Of a DNA stretch of 64,000 bases, positions 41,042-50,032 are shown piece by piece. Position numbers and translations under genes: made by a program. The notes below the pieces were generated by a model. It worked only from the letters and a program-made list of their open reading frames with translations, had not been told where the DNA came from and did not search any database. Location: assembly GCF_023101345.1 (NCBI RefSeq), contig NZ_CP095848.1, forward strand, positions 371,501 to 435,500, written 5' to 3'. Numbering within the stretch: position 1 is the first letter of the stretch; the number at the start of each line of letters is the position of its first letter. Source of the stretch: Hymenobacter sublimis. Its GTDB lineage: Bacteria > Bacteroidota > Bacteroidia > Cytophagales > Hymenobacteraceae.

Positions 41042-43219
41042 TTAAAAATCCGCGTCCAGGCCCAGCTTTTGCTTCATGGCCGTGAGCATGGGGTACTTCT
41101 CCATTAAGTATTCCAGCTTGTCGTTGGAGGTATAGAGCTTGCGGCCCGTTTCGATGCGCTCCACTACCTCGGCCTGCACGTTGAGGCGAGGGTAGCCAGT
41201 GCGGCGGCGCAGCTCACCTAAGAATTCGGCCCGGAACTCATTGAACTGGTCCTCCTGCACCGGGTTGTCCACCCGGAGCATGATGAGGTGGTTTTCGTTG
41301 GCCTGCACTGGCCGGTTCAGCAGGCTGTAGTGCATCATGCTGATGGCCTTCCGTTCCTCGGTCAGCTCTTTCCATACCCGCTGCAGCACCTCATCGTTGA
41401 TGGCTGGTAAGCCCGTAACGGGCCCACTGGGCTCTGTATCAACGGCCGCTTTACCGGCGGCGGCTTGCTGTTCTAGCTGAGCCTTCATGGCCGCTAGGTT
41501 GCCCAAGCCTGGCAACTTGCTGCCCAGGCCTATCGGTTTGCCGGTGGGCATGCCGGGGCGGGGCGGGGGTAGGGGAGCGGCCGTAACCGGCAGCTGGCCC
41601 GGCTCGTGGCCGGCTACGCTGGGCTTGCCAATTTCCACGTGGGGCACCGAGTCGCGGAGCTGGGGCGTAGGGGGCACTTGGGTAGCCGCTTCGTCCTCGA
41701 TGCTGGGAGTACCGTGCAACTCTTCTACCCCGCTTTCAATGGGTACAATTGGCTCAGGGTCAGCAGGAGCTGATTTTGGCTGCGAACTAGCGGCCGGGAC
41801 CGGGGTGGGTGCCGGCGTTGCGGGTAACGGAACGGTGCCACTTGCCCCAGGGGCAGAGGTAACCGGCACTTCAGCGCTACCAGTGGGGGCAGGCGGGCTG
41901 CTGGCGGGAACCGGAGAAGTAGTTACGCTACTTTTTTTTTTCGCCTCGCCGTTATCCGACGATGCCCGTTGGGTGCTGGCAGCAGCAGCCGGCGCGGCGC
42001 TCAGGTCGCGGGCAAACTGCACGGCGCTGTTGAGGTAGGCCAGCTTCATGAGCATCAGCTCCACGTGGAGGCGCTGGTTTTTGGCCTGCTTGAATTCCCG
42101 GTCGCACTGGCTTACCAGGTTCAAAGCCGAGAGCAGGAAGGGTAGCGGGGCCGCCTGGGCCTGCTGCACGTACTTCTGCCGGATATTGTCCGAGACTTCC
42201 AGTAGCTGCACCGTCACGGGGTCCTTGCACACGAGCAGGCCGCGCAGGTGCTCGGCCGCGCCTACCACAAAGTTGTGCAGGTCGAAGCCGTTCTGCATTA
42301 CCTCTTCCAGTAGCAGCAGCGTGCCCGATAGGTTTTCGGTCAGCAAGGCATCTATTAGCCGGAAGTAGTACTCATAATCCAGAATGTGCAGGTTCTGGAT
42401 GACGTCTTTGTAGCTCAGGTTGTGACCCGAAAACGTGACCATTTGGTCGAACATGCTCAGGGCGTCGCGCAGGCCGCCGTCGGCCTTCTGAGCCAGTAGG
42501 TGCAGGGCATCGTCCTCGGCCTGAATCTGCTCCTGGGTGGCTACGTAGCGCAAATGCCCGCGAATGTCATCGACCCGAATCCGGTTAAAATCGAAGATCT
42601 GGCAGCGCGAAAGAATGGTGGGGATAATCTTGTGCCGCTCAGTGGTAGCCAGAATAAAAATGGCGTAGGAAGGCGGCTCCTCTAGGGTTTTGAGGAAGGC
42701 ATTGAAGGCCGCATTCGAGAGCATGTGCACCTCGTCGATGATGTACACCTTAAAGCGGCCCTGCTGGGGAGCGTAGCGCACCTGTTCCACAAGGCTGCGG
42801 ATGTCCTCCACGGAGTTGTTGGAGGCCGCATCCAGCTCATGCACGTTAAACGAGGCGTTTTCCTGAAAGGCGCGGCAGGATGAGCACTTGCCGCAAGCCT
42901 CTAGCTCGAAGGGTGTATTATCAGGGTCAGCGGCCTTCTGCAGAGCGTCGGGCACGATGCCAGGCTGAGTTTGCAGCAGCTCCGAAACCGGGCGGCCCTT
43001 GCGCACGTGCTCCTCCACAAACTCGCAGTTGATGGTTTTGGCCAGAATGCGGGCGCAGGTGGTTTTGCCCACGCCCCGCGGCCCGCAGAACAGGAACGCC
43101 TGGGCCAGGTGCTGGCTGACAATGGCATTCTGCAGGGTGGTAGTAACGTGCTGCTGCCCCACTACGCTGCGGAACGTGGCGGGCCGGTACTTGCGGGCTG
43201 AAACAACGAAATTCTCCAT
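41042..43219 (-). CDS. dnaX: DNA polymerase III subunit gamma/tau
   Basis: The 725-residue protein is the clamp-loader ATPase subunit. Seen are SARKYRPATFRSVVGQQHV, the Walker A motif FCGPRGVGKTTCARIL, the zinc module with CGKCSSCRAF, Walker B VYIIDEVHML, and ATTERHKIIPTILSRCQIFDF with sensor residues. After residue 380 there is a long low-complexity Pro/Ala/Thr linker, then a C-terminal domain (EVLQRVWKELTEERKAISMMHYSLL) typical of tau in Bacteroidota. The start at 43219 (MENFVVSARKY) is chosen because residues before it are unlike the family. The C-terminus ends with KQKLGLDADF. Confidence 0.96.
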   Translation of the reverse strand: MENFVVSARKYRPATFRSVVGQQHVTTTLQNAIVSQHLAQAFLFCGPRGVGKTTCARILAKTINCEFVEEHVRKGRPVSELLQTQPGIVPDALQKAADPDNTPFELEACGKCSSCRAFQENASFNVHELDAASNNSVEDIRSLVEQVRYAPQQGRFKVYIIDEVHMLSNAAFNAFLKTLEEPPSYAIFILATTERHKIIPTILSRCQIFDFNRIRVDDIRGHLRYVATQEQIQAEDDALHLLAQKADGGLRDALSMFDQMVTFSGHNLSYKDVIQNLHILDYEYYFRLIDALLTENLSGTLLLLEEVMQNGFDLHNFVVGAAEHLRGLLVCKDPVTVQLLEVSDNIRQKYVQQAQAAPLPFLLSALNLVSQCDREFKQAKNQRLHVELMLMKLAYLNSAVQFARDLSAAPAAAASTQRASSDNGEAKKKSSVTTSPVPASSPPAPTGSAEVPVTSAPGASGTVPLPATPAPTPVPAASSQPKSAPADPEPIVPIESGVEELHGTPSIEDEAATQVPPTPQLRDSVPHVEIGKPSVAGHEPGQLPVTAAPLPPPRPGMPTGKPIGLGSKLPGLGNLAAMKAQLEQQAAAGKAAVDTEPSGPVTGLPAINDEVLQRVWKELTEERKAISMMHYSLLNRPVQANENHLIMLRVDNPVQEDQFNEFRAEFLGELRRRTGYPRLNVQAEVVERIETGRKLYTSNDKLEYLMEKYPMLTAMKQKLGLDADF

Positions 43220-43346
43220 ACGACTAGCCACAAAGATACCCCGAAAAGCCGGGGTTTGGAAGGACGAAGTGGGTAGGTTGCCGGCAGGAAATACAACTGT
43301 CATGCCTATCGTAGAAAGCAAACGGGGCTAGCCTCCGCTTAGGCAC

Positions 43347-43376
43347 TCTAATCCCTCGCTCCGCTCGGAATGACAG
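43347..43376. repeat. Single arm resembling the GTCAT/ATGAC hairpin family
   Basis: The sequence ATCCCTCGCTCCGCTCGGAATGACAGG resembles the right arm of the repeat at 40925-41012 (ATTCCTCG...CTCGGAATGACAG), but no paired left arm is present. It lies between dnaX and the tmRNA promoter and is likely a decayed or half copy. Confidence 0.55.
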
Positions 43377-43428
43377 GTGAAAACGGGAACAATTTTGCCC
43401 CTACACAACGTTTTTCTGCTGATGTGCG

Positions 43429-43436
43429 TACATTTG
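43429..43436 (+). promoter_or_regulatory. Candidate -7 element for ssrA
   Basis: TACATTTG matches the Bacteroidota -7 consensus TAnnTTTG perfectly and lies 40 bp before the mature tmRNA 5' end. The -33 element is not clear (TTTG at 43394-43397 is about 31 bp away). It would give a short 5' leader to be removed by RNase P. Confidence 0.45.
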
Positions 43437-43475
43437 CACCCCGCTACTTGTGGCGGGAACCGTTCTTTAAAAATT

Positions 43476-43843
43476 GGGGCTGACCGGAATTGACAGCTTG
43501 TGCAGGTCGCGAGTAAGCGTGTCGGGAGTTGGATGAATCTCCCGTTAAAAAGTCGTCCAAACAACAACCGGCGAGTATAGCTACGCCATGGCTGCCTAAT
43601 CTAGGTATTAGGTAATTGCCATCGTCCCGCATCCGTCTTCCTTTTCACGGGTGAGTTCGGGGCGTCGTAAGTATTAGGATAGTCTTGGGGGCGCTGCGAC
43701 TCCAAGGCGAAACTCAAGCAGATAAGGACAAACCAAGGGCCTGATGTGCGCCTGGAATGTCTCGAAAATTCAAGCATAGATACACACGTAGAAAGCTCGA
43801 CGGCTTCCTTGTCTGGACCAGGGTTCGAATCCCTGCAGCTCCA
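43476..43843 (+). ncRNA. ssrA: Transfer-messenger RNA (tmRNA)
   Basis: The 5' end GGGGCTGACCGGAATTGAC and the 3' end GACCAGGGTTCGAATCCCTGCAGCTCC pair as a 7-bp tRNA-like acceptor, with a T-arm of GGTTCGAATCC. The encoded tag at 43555-43599, translated from a GTC resume codon, is VQTTTGEYSYAMAA followed by TAA. The resume codon is inferred from the preceding AAGTC, as in other tmRNAs. The tag rescues stalled ribosomes and marks proteins for proteolysis; AMAA at the end replaces the common ALAA. The 3' CCA is not encoded (ACT follows), so it is added later. A terminator begins 4 bp downstream. Confidence 0.95.
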
Positions 43844-43846
43844 CTG

Positions 43847-43881
43847 AATCCCGCCTTACGATATCGTAGGGCGGGATTTTT
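43847..43881 (+). terminator. Intrinsic terminator of ssrA
   Basis: The stem AATCCCGCCTTACGAT paired with ATCGTAGGGCGGGATT (one wobble pair), followed by TTTT, lies four bases after the tmRNA discriminator base. Confidence 0.92.
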
Positions 43882-44038
43882 AGTTTCTGCCCAACAGTGT
43901 TGCCAATACACTACGCCTTTGTTATGATTGCAAAGCCGCGTAGCGGGGCGGGCATGATGCTAGGTGCTAGCACGTAGTGGCCGGGAGAGGGAAGTAAGAA
44001 AGCGCCGGAAGTCAGGAGCCGGGTCAACTCCGGTCAGG

Positions 44039-46627
44039 CTAGGCCGGACCCAGGGCAACGCGGAAAGTCGCGCCTTCGCCAACCCGGCTTTCTACCGCAA
44101 CGTGGCCGCCCTGGGCCTGTACAATGCGGTGAACTAAGTAAAGGCCCACGCCGGTACCGGGCGTGTGGGTGTGAAAGCGGCGGAAAAGCTGAAACAGCTC
44201 CGGACCATGCTTGTCCGCATCGAAGCCCAGCCCATTGTCCTGAACCATAAGTACGGGCTGACTGGCCTCCAGCCACGCCGTGACCTGGATGCGGGCCGGC
44301 CGGGTCGGATCCGCGTACTTAAGCGAGTTGCCCAGCAGATTAAGCAGGATGGTACGCAGGTTGGTTCGGGCGTACTTCAGGGTGGGCAGACGCTCAAAGT
44401 CGGTGGTAATACGGGCTTGGGTGGCTTTTATCTGCGGTTTTAGCGTCTGGAGAACTTCCTCTACCACGCGGCTCAGCGCTACCCTTTCGGTGGGGGCCAA
44501 AACTTGTTGGGTCTGGCCCAGGGCCGCCAAGTCGTCGATAGTGGCGCTGAGCTGATGCAGGGCGCCGTCGATGAGCGGAACGAGCAGCTGCTCCTCGGCG
44601 GGGTCGTGGAAAGTTACGCCCCGGCGCACCTCGGCAAACAGTCCGGCCAAGTTGTTCACCGGCTGCTTGAGGTCGTGAGAGGCAGCGTACACGAAATTAT
44701 CAAGGTCCTGGTTGGTGCGCGTAAGCTGCTGGTTGGTCTCGCTTAACTCCTCGTTGGAGGCCGTTAGCTCCTCGTTGATGGCAGCCAGTTCCTCATTCAG
44801 GGCCTGGACCTGCTCGCGGGCCTGCACCTGTTCCGTAATATCGGTTACCAGAGTGTAGAAACCCACCACCTGACCCTCGCGCACATCGGGCACGTAACTG
44901 GTATGAATGTGCTTGGTTAAGTCCTGGCGGTAGGGCATTTGGGCCTCAAAGCTCAGATGCTCGCCGGCCAGGGCTCGGTCCATGTAGCCCTTTGTTACCG
45001 CGTAGGCCTTTTCCCCCACTATTTCGCGGACGGGTTGGCCTAGTAACTTGGCAGGGTCTTGCCGAAACCACGCCCGGTAGGCCTCGTTGGCAAATTGGTA
45101 GCGCCGGTCCTGGTCGAGGTAGCCAATGAGCACGGGCAGAGAATCAGTAAGAACCTGCAGGCGCCGGGCCGTGGCGGCGCTGGCGTGCTGGGCCTGCACC
45201 TGGGCCGTGACGTCAAAGGCAAAAACTACTACCCCGTCAATGGCGCCGTGCTCATCAAAGCGGGCCTGCTGAATGTAGTTGAAGTAGAAGTCCTCCAGCG
45301 GGGCTCCTTCGTACTTGGCTACCGGAATCCGGATGGCCATTTCCGCGTGCGATACGCCCGTTTGGTAAACCTTGCGCAGAGTTTGCCAAACCCGCTGGCC
45401 CGCCAGTTCAGGCAAGGCTTCGAGCAGGGGCTTGCCTAGCAGGCTGCGACCCGGAAACAGCTGCTGATACGCTGGGTTCACTAGCTCGTACACCAACTCG
45501 GGGCCGTTGAGCATGCAAATAGCGGCTGGTGCTTGCTGAAAAAGCCGCTCCAGACGCTGCTGTTGATGCTCCGCTTTCTGCTGGGCCCGCAGCAGCGCGG
45601 CGGTGCGCTCGGCCACGCGGGCTTCAAGTATCTGGTTTAGGTGTTGAAGCTCAAGCTGGGCCCGAACCAACTCGTTGTTGTTAGCCAGCACTTCTTCATT
45701 GGCCGCCGTGAGTTCTTCATTAATGGAGGCTAGCTCCTCGTTGAGGTGGGCGGTGTGGCGCTCCTGCTGCTCCATCTGCTGGCGGGCTATCACCTGCTCC
45801 GTGACGTCGTTGGCAACCACCAACACCCCCGTTATTTCTCCCTGCCCGGAGCGCTGGGGCTGGTAGACAAAGTTGAAGTAGATGGTTTCGATGTGGCCGT
45901 GGCGCAGCAACTGTACGGGTAGCTCGGTGCCAACGTAGGGTGTGCCCGTGCGCCGTACGCCATCCAGCAGTTCATCAATTCCCTGGCCTTGCAACTCGGG
46001 TAGGGCCTCTAGCAGGGGCAGCCCCATAACTTGCTGCTGGGTACGGGCCCAAATCTCGCACACGGTAGCGTTGGCCAGGGTAATTAGGTAACCGGGGCCT
46101 TCTAAGTATGCAATGGCAACGGGGGCCTGGTGCAGCACATTGTGCAGGAGTTGGTCCTGAACTTCGGCCGTATCCCGAGCCGATTGCTCCCGGGTCTGGC
46201 TGGAACGTAGCTGCGCCTCGTGGCGTATCTGGGGTGTTGCGTCTTGCGCCACATGCAGCAGGTACAGCAGCCGGCCTTCCTCATCGAGGATGGGAATAGT
46301 ACGCGGCGCCCAGTGGCGCTCCACAAAGTGGCCGGGGCGGTTCGGGTCGGGTACGTCGTAGCGCTGGCGCTCCATCTGGTGGGGTTGCCCCGTGGCGGCG
46401 GCCTGTGCCAGGGAGGCCTGCAAGTCGCGCACGAAGCCAGCGTCCGGCGCATCAGCCGTAGCCCGATAAACGTCGAACAACGGCCGCCCAACCAAACGGC
46501 CACGCTCCATCAGAACTGCGGCCAGGTAGGCGTCGCTGGCTGCCTCAATCCGCAGGTCGGGGGAGAGCAGCAGATAGGCGTCGGGCAAGGCATGAAAGAG
46601 GGGCAGCAGGGAGTCAGGTAGCGGCAT
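44039..46627 (-). CDS. Multi-PAS sensor histidine kinase
   Basis: The 862-residue protein has no membrane helix and carries four PAS-like domains at about residues 10-130, 160-290, 350-470 and 490-610. Glu/Asn-rich coiled-coil linkers (LNEELASINEELTAANEEV; LNEELAAINEELTASNEEL) separate the second and third and follow the fourth. The kinase core shows the H box YAASHDLKQPVNNLAG, N box LLNLLGNSLKYADP, G1 VQDNGLGFD and G2 GTGVGLYLV. It is a cytoplasmic sensor kinase; some PAS domains may bind flavin, heme or small ligands. No response regulator is adjacent, so the partner is unknown. Confidence 0.93.
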   Translation of the reverse strand: MPLPDSLLPLFHALPDAYLLLSPDLRIEAASDAYLAAVLMERGRLVGRPLFDVYRATADAPDAGFVRDLQASLAQAAATGQPHQMERQRYDVPDPNRPGHFVERHWAPRTIPILDEEGRLLYLLHVAQDATPQIRHEAQLRSSQTREQSARDTAEVQDQLLHNVLHQAPVAIAYLEGPGYLITLANATVCEIWARTQQQVMGLPLLEALPELQGQGIDELLDGVRRTGTPYVGTELPVQLLRHGHIETIYFNFVYQPQRSGQGEITGVLVVANDVTEQVIARQQMEQQERHTAHLNEELASINEELTAANEEVLANNNELVRAQLELQHLNQILEARVAERTAALLRAQQKAEHQQQRLERLFQQAPAAICMLNGPELVYELVNPAYQQLFPGRSLLGKPLLEALPELAGQRVWQTLRKVYQTGVSHAEMAIRIPVAKYEGAPLEDFYFNYIQQARFDEHGAIDGVVVFAFDVTAQVQAQHASAATARRLQVLTDSLPVLIGYLDQDRRYQFANEAYRAWFRQDPAKLLGQPVREIVGEKAYAVTKGYMDRALAGEHLSFEAQMPYRQDLTKHIHTSYVPDVREGQVVGFYTLVTDITEQVQAREQVQALNEELAAINEELTASNEELSETNQQLTRTNQDLDNFVYAASHDLKQPVNNLAGLFAEVRRGVTFHDPAEEQLLVPLIDGALHQLSATIDDLAALGQTQQVLAPTERVALSRVVEEVLQTLKPQIKATQARITTDFERLPTLKYARTNLRTILLNLLGNSLKYADPTRPARIQVTAWLEASQPVLMVQDNGLGFDADKHGPELFQLFRRFHTHTPGTGVGLYLVHRIVQAQGGHVAVESRVGEGATFRVALGPA

Positions 46628-46844
46628 ACGCAGGGGAAAGGCGGAAAGGGAAGCTGCGCCCCAAGAGCAGGAAGCGGACGAACCGTGCCTTTACGCAAAA
46701 AGTTGTCGTCGTGATTCGTGCTTTCTGTAACAACCTAGGAAAAGTCCTGCTCAGGCAGTAAACCAGCTGGAGTAGGGTAGGACAATGGGTTGCAACTAAC
46801 TGCGTAACACTTTCTGCATGGCGGCCGGCAAACCACCCCAGCCG

Positions 46845-47870
46845 TTATTTGGGGCGCTGGGAGGAGGCCCGGATAAGTAACTCGGGGGGCAGCACAATGC
46901 GACGGGGCGAGAAATTGGCCTCGCGCTCCTCGCGCATTTCCAAAAACAAGCGCACCGCTGACTGGCCCATCTGCTCGCAACGCTGATCCACGGAGGTCAG
47001 CATGGGCTCGGTCAGGGAAGTAAAGGTTTCGTTGCTGAAGCCGGCCAGGGCAAGGTCTTGGGGTACGCGCAAGTTGTGTCGCTTCAACTCCTGCAAGGCT
47101 CCCACGATGGAAAAGTCGCTGGCCGAAAACACGGCGTCTGGCCGCTGCCGGAGGGCCAGAAGCTGCTGCATGCCGCGCACGCCATCCTCCACCGTCATGT
47201 CGCAGTGAAAGATGAGGTTTTCTTCCACGGGTAGGCCGTGCTCAAGCAGGGCATCAATGTAGCCCAGCCGGCGGTTCTTGTAGATGTTCAGATGAAGCGG
47301 TCCGCAGAAGTGAGCAATCCGGCGGCAGCCTTGCGCAATTAGGTGCTTGGTAGATTGGTAGCCTCCCTCCCGGTCGTCGAGGACCACGGCGCTAACGTTG
47401 AGCCCATCCAGCACCCGGTCAAAAAACACCAGCGGAATCTCCTGTTTATTCACCTTTTCGAAGTGCTTGAAGTCGCGGGTAGTACGCGCCAATGACACCA
47501 GAATGCCCTCTACCTGGGCGCTGAGCAGCGTTTCGATATTTTTGCGCTCGTGAGCCACATCTTCGTTCGACTGGCAGATCAGCACGTTGAAGCCCGCCTT
47601 GGTGGCTACGGTTTCTATGCCTTTGACCACCAGCGTAAAAAAGTGTCCATCAATGTGCGGCACAATAACCCCGAGCAAATTGCTACGTCCTTTGCGCAAG
47701 CCCGCGGCCAGATGGTTGGGCTGGTAATGCAACTCCTTGGCCAGCTTCCAGACCCTCTTTTTGGTAGCGTCGCTGATGCTAGGATGGTCGCTGAGGGCCC
47801 GGGAAATGGTGGAAACGGAAACCCCTAGCTGCTGAGCCAGATCAGAAATGGAAGCTTTTGCGCGGGCCAA
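46845..47870 (-). CDS. LacI-type transcriptional regulator of the polysaccharide locus
   Basis: The 341-residue protein has the N-terminal helix-turn-helix SISDLAQQLGVSVSTISRALSDHPSIS, the hinge helix region PNHLAAGLRKGRSNLLGVIVPHID and a periplasmic-binding-protein-like sensor domain (FFTLVVKGIETVATKAGFNVLICQ; PQDLALAGFSNETFTSLTEPMLTSV). I start it at a TTG (47870-47868) that lies six codons before the helix-turn-helix; an ATG at 47960 would add 30 residues unlike the family. It probably binds the GCAAACGTTTGC palindromes in the locus and releases them on binding a sugar. Its own upstream region has GCGCAAATTTGACGC, a possible degenerate site. Confidence 0.9.
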   Translation of the reverse strand: MARAKASISDLAQQLGVSVSTISRALSDHPSISDATKKRVWKLAKELHYQPNHLAAGLRKGRSNLLGVIVPHIDGHFFTLVVKGIETVATKAGFNVLICQSNEDVAHERKNIETLLSAQVEGILVSLARTTRDFKHFEKVNKQEIPLVFFDRVLDGLNVSAVVLDDREGGYQSTKHLIAQGCRRIAHFCGPLHLNIYKNRRLGYIDALLEHGLPVEENLIFHCDMTVEDGVRGMQQLLALRQRPDAVFSASDFSIVGALQELKRHNLRVPQDLALAGFSNETFTSLTEPMLTSVDQRCEQMGQSAVRLFLEMREEREANFSPRRIVLPPELLIRASSQRPK

Positions 47871-48059
47871 AATCTCGTGGTATTGAAATGAAAGGAGATG
47901 GGTAAACAACAATATGCGCAAATTTGACGCAAATACTTGACCAATTGCAGCAAACCTCATCCAGTTTTTGCGCAAAAGCTAGCAACTCACAAGCCCATCC
48001 AACCTTTCTCCACTTCAGCGTGAGGCGGGGCAGCTTTCTTGGGCCGCACGCTCACCCAT

Positions 48060-49133
48060 TTAGCGCGGCAAGGGCTGTGGCGTGTAGGTAGGACCCTGGC
48101 AACGCGGGCCTTGCGCCGTCCAGGCTAGTTTATCGATGCACAACTGCCGCTCCTTCATGGCCTTGTCCCAGGCGTGGTAAACGAGGTATTCGGTTTTGCC
48201 ATCGGGGCTAAGCACGTGGGAGTGGTGCCCTGGGCCGCGTACGTGGCCCTCTACCGCGTGCAGGACGCGGGCACCCTTGTTGGCTCCGGCGTCGGAGTAC
48301 GGACCCATGATGGAATCGGCCACGCAATAATCCACGCCGTAGCGGGAAGTCAGGAAGTTGGCGCCGCTGTAGAAGCAGTAGTACTTGCCGTTGCGTTTGC
48401 GCATGAATGGACCTTCCAGGGTGTGCCACTCGGGAAAGGTTTTGCCGCCGTACAGCGGCATAGTGCGGTTTTTCTCGAACACCGTCCAGTCGTGGCGGGC
48501 ACGCATGACGGTGCGACTTTCGCCAGCCAAGCGGGTCATATCTAGCAGCCGGTCGACTACTAGGCCGGTGCCAGGGCGGTAGCCATTGTCCGAATCGATA
48601 AAGTCGCGGGCGTAAAACAGGTACCACTTCCCGTCGGTGTCCTGAAACGGGTGGGCGTCGATGGTAAACTTGCTATCCGGCACATCCAGCAGGGCCACTT
48701 GCGTATAGGGCCCCTGCGGAGTTTTGCTGGTTGCCACGTGCAAGCGGTGGCCCACCGTGGCCCCAATGGCCCCACCGCCCATGGAGTAGTACATGTAAAA
48801 TGTGCCGTTGTGGAATATTACCTCGGGCGCCCAAAAATCTGCCCCCTCGGCTCCGGCAGGCGGTGTGAGAGCCCCGCCAGCCTGTTTCCAATCGACTAGG
48901 TTGGTGGAGGTGAGCAGGGTGAAAATGCGGCCGTCTGGGGTGCGGCCCGTGCCCGTAGTGCCAAAAGCGTAGTAGCGGCCCTGGTGGCGCAGCACAAATG
49001 GGTCGGGAAACTGTCCGGCGTACACCGGATTGGTATACGTGCGAGCCGCCGCCTGGGCCGCGGCCTGGTGCATCAGCGCGAGGGAAGCCAGGCCAGCGGT
49101 AGCCTGTTGCAGGAAATGACGACGGGAAGGCAT
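48060..49133 (-). CDS. Glycoside hydrolase family 43 enzyme (secreted)
   Basis: The 357-residue protein begins MPSRRHFLQQATAGLASLALM, a Tat-like signal with paired Arg. The five-bladed beta-propeller of GH43 is supported by FPDPFVLRHQGRYYAFGT (catalytic base Asp), WAPEVIFHNGTFYMYYS, FTIDAHPFQDTDGKWYLFYARD (pKa-modulating Asp) and WHTLEGPFMRKRNGKYYCFYSG (acid Glu). GH43 enzymes release arabinose, xylose or galactose from plant glycans; I cannot fix the subfamily. It is read divergently from the clan-A hydrolase, with the GH172 remnant and operators between. Confidence 0.92.
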   Translation of the reverse strand: MPSRRHFLQQATAGLASLALMHQAAAQAAARTYTNPVYAGQFPDPFVLRHQGRYYAFGTTGTGRTPDGRIFTLLTSTNLVDWKQAGGALTPPAGAEGADFWAPEVIFHNGTFYMYYSMGGGAIGATVGHRLHVATSKTPQGPYTQVALLDVPDSKFTIDAHPFQDTDGKWYLFYARDFIDSDNGYRPGTGLVVDRLLDMTRLAGESRTVMRARHDWTVFEKNRTMPLYGGKTFPEWHTLEGPFMRKRNGKYYCFYSGANFLTSRYGVDYCVADSIMGPYSDAGANKGARVLHAVEGHVRGPGHHSHVLSPDGKTEYLVYHAWDKAMKERQLCIDKLAWTAQGPRCQGPTYTPQPLPR

Positions 49134-49434
49134 ACTGGGAAGAAGTAAGGTTGAGTAGAAGCTAAGATAGAAGAAGGAGGTAGTAGCTCTGACTTTGCTG
49201 GACCATGTTCTGCTTGATTTGATGTCCGTAGGGCCGGAGCATCTATGGTGTTAAATTGCTAACAGAGAACATCTTGCAGAGTGAAGCGAATTATCTGTTT
49301 GATGCTGCGGGACATTGCAAGTTTGGTCGAGCACGAATACAGGCTTGCTATTCATGGCTTCGAGTGCTAGTTCAGTTGTTTTATTAGCATCATAACAAAG
49401 TAGCTGCCTACCACGGCGCAGGCCCGGAAACTAG

Positions 49435-49693
49435 CTAGCGGGCCGGGCCGAGGTTTACTTCCAAGTCATCCTTGGAAGGTAGGGTGGGGAAGGGGCGTGG
49501 GGCTTGGTTTGGTACCAGTAAGCCACGGAGGCCACATCGTCTTGCCGGGGCAAGTAGCGGCCGTTGTAGCGCCAGGTTTTAGCCGGTATAGGTTACCTAT
49601 CTCTGTACCGAGGCCATTGAATTTTTGGGCTCAGGTAAAGCCTGGCATGCTGAGCAACAGCAGCAGAAGCAGGTGGCATAAGATATGAGTCAT
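49435..49693 (-). pseudogene. GH172 (DUF2961) gene remnant: both ends kept, core deleted
   Basis: On the minus strand an ATG at 49693-49691 opens MTHILCHLLLLLLLSMPGFT, a signal peptide. An in-frame TGA interrupts before AQKFNGLGTEIGNLYRL, the typical N-terminus of DUF2961/GH172 proteins. The frame then jumps (around 49575) into the GH172 C-terminal pattern RYLPRQ plus DDVASVAYWYQTKPHAP and, after a one-base frameshift, FPTLPSKDDLEVN, ending with TAG. About 300 or more central codons are missing. This is a decayed gene with a stop, a frameshift and an internal deletion. Operator 49759-49772 is still placed 66 bp upstream of its start. Confidence 0.75.
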
Positions 49694-49758
49694 AGCAGGG
49701 TAGGAGTAGAAGCGAGAGCAAGTAGCGCAGGAACCAAGTCTCAATATGCGGAGAAACC

Positions 49759-49772
49759 TGCAAACGTTTGCA
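49759..49772. promoter_or_regulatory. LacI-type operator (14-bp perfect palindrome)
   Basis: The sequence TGCAAACGTTTGCA is a perfect palindrome with the central CG typical of LacI-family sites. It is one of five copies of GCAAACGTTTGC in the locus and lies upstream of the GH172 remnant and the GH43 gene at 48060. Confidence 0.75.
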
Positions 49773-50032
49773 TGATAAAGGATACAAAAGTGAATTGTGT
49801 TTAACGTCCAGTCCTAGCTAATATGTGTTAGGTACTACTTATTGCAGTTCTATTTCCCTATTACCAAGTAGGTAAATAACCATAAGAATTGGAGGTAAAC
49901 AAGAATTGCTGTATACCTTAGCACTATGACGCCTGGTTAATCTTCGCCGGCTTGTATTATTTTCTCCTTTCAAATAAGTTATCCTATGACTTCGGATCAG
50001 CTTATGCCTATGATTCAGGTTATGATAACCAA

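Noticed and set aside
43800-43845. Possible separate tRNA gene
   Set aside because: The T-arm and acceptor belong to the tmRNA, since the matching 5' acceptor strand is at 43476-43482.
43714-43911. Minus-strand 65-codon frame ending near a GTTCGAATCC motif
   Set aside because: It overlaps the tmRNA 3' half and its terminator, so the open frame is accidental.
47870-47975. LacI start at 47975 or 47960
   Set aside because: These starts add 30-35 residues without similarity to LacI proteins, whose helix-turn-helix begins within the first ten residues.
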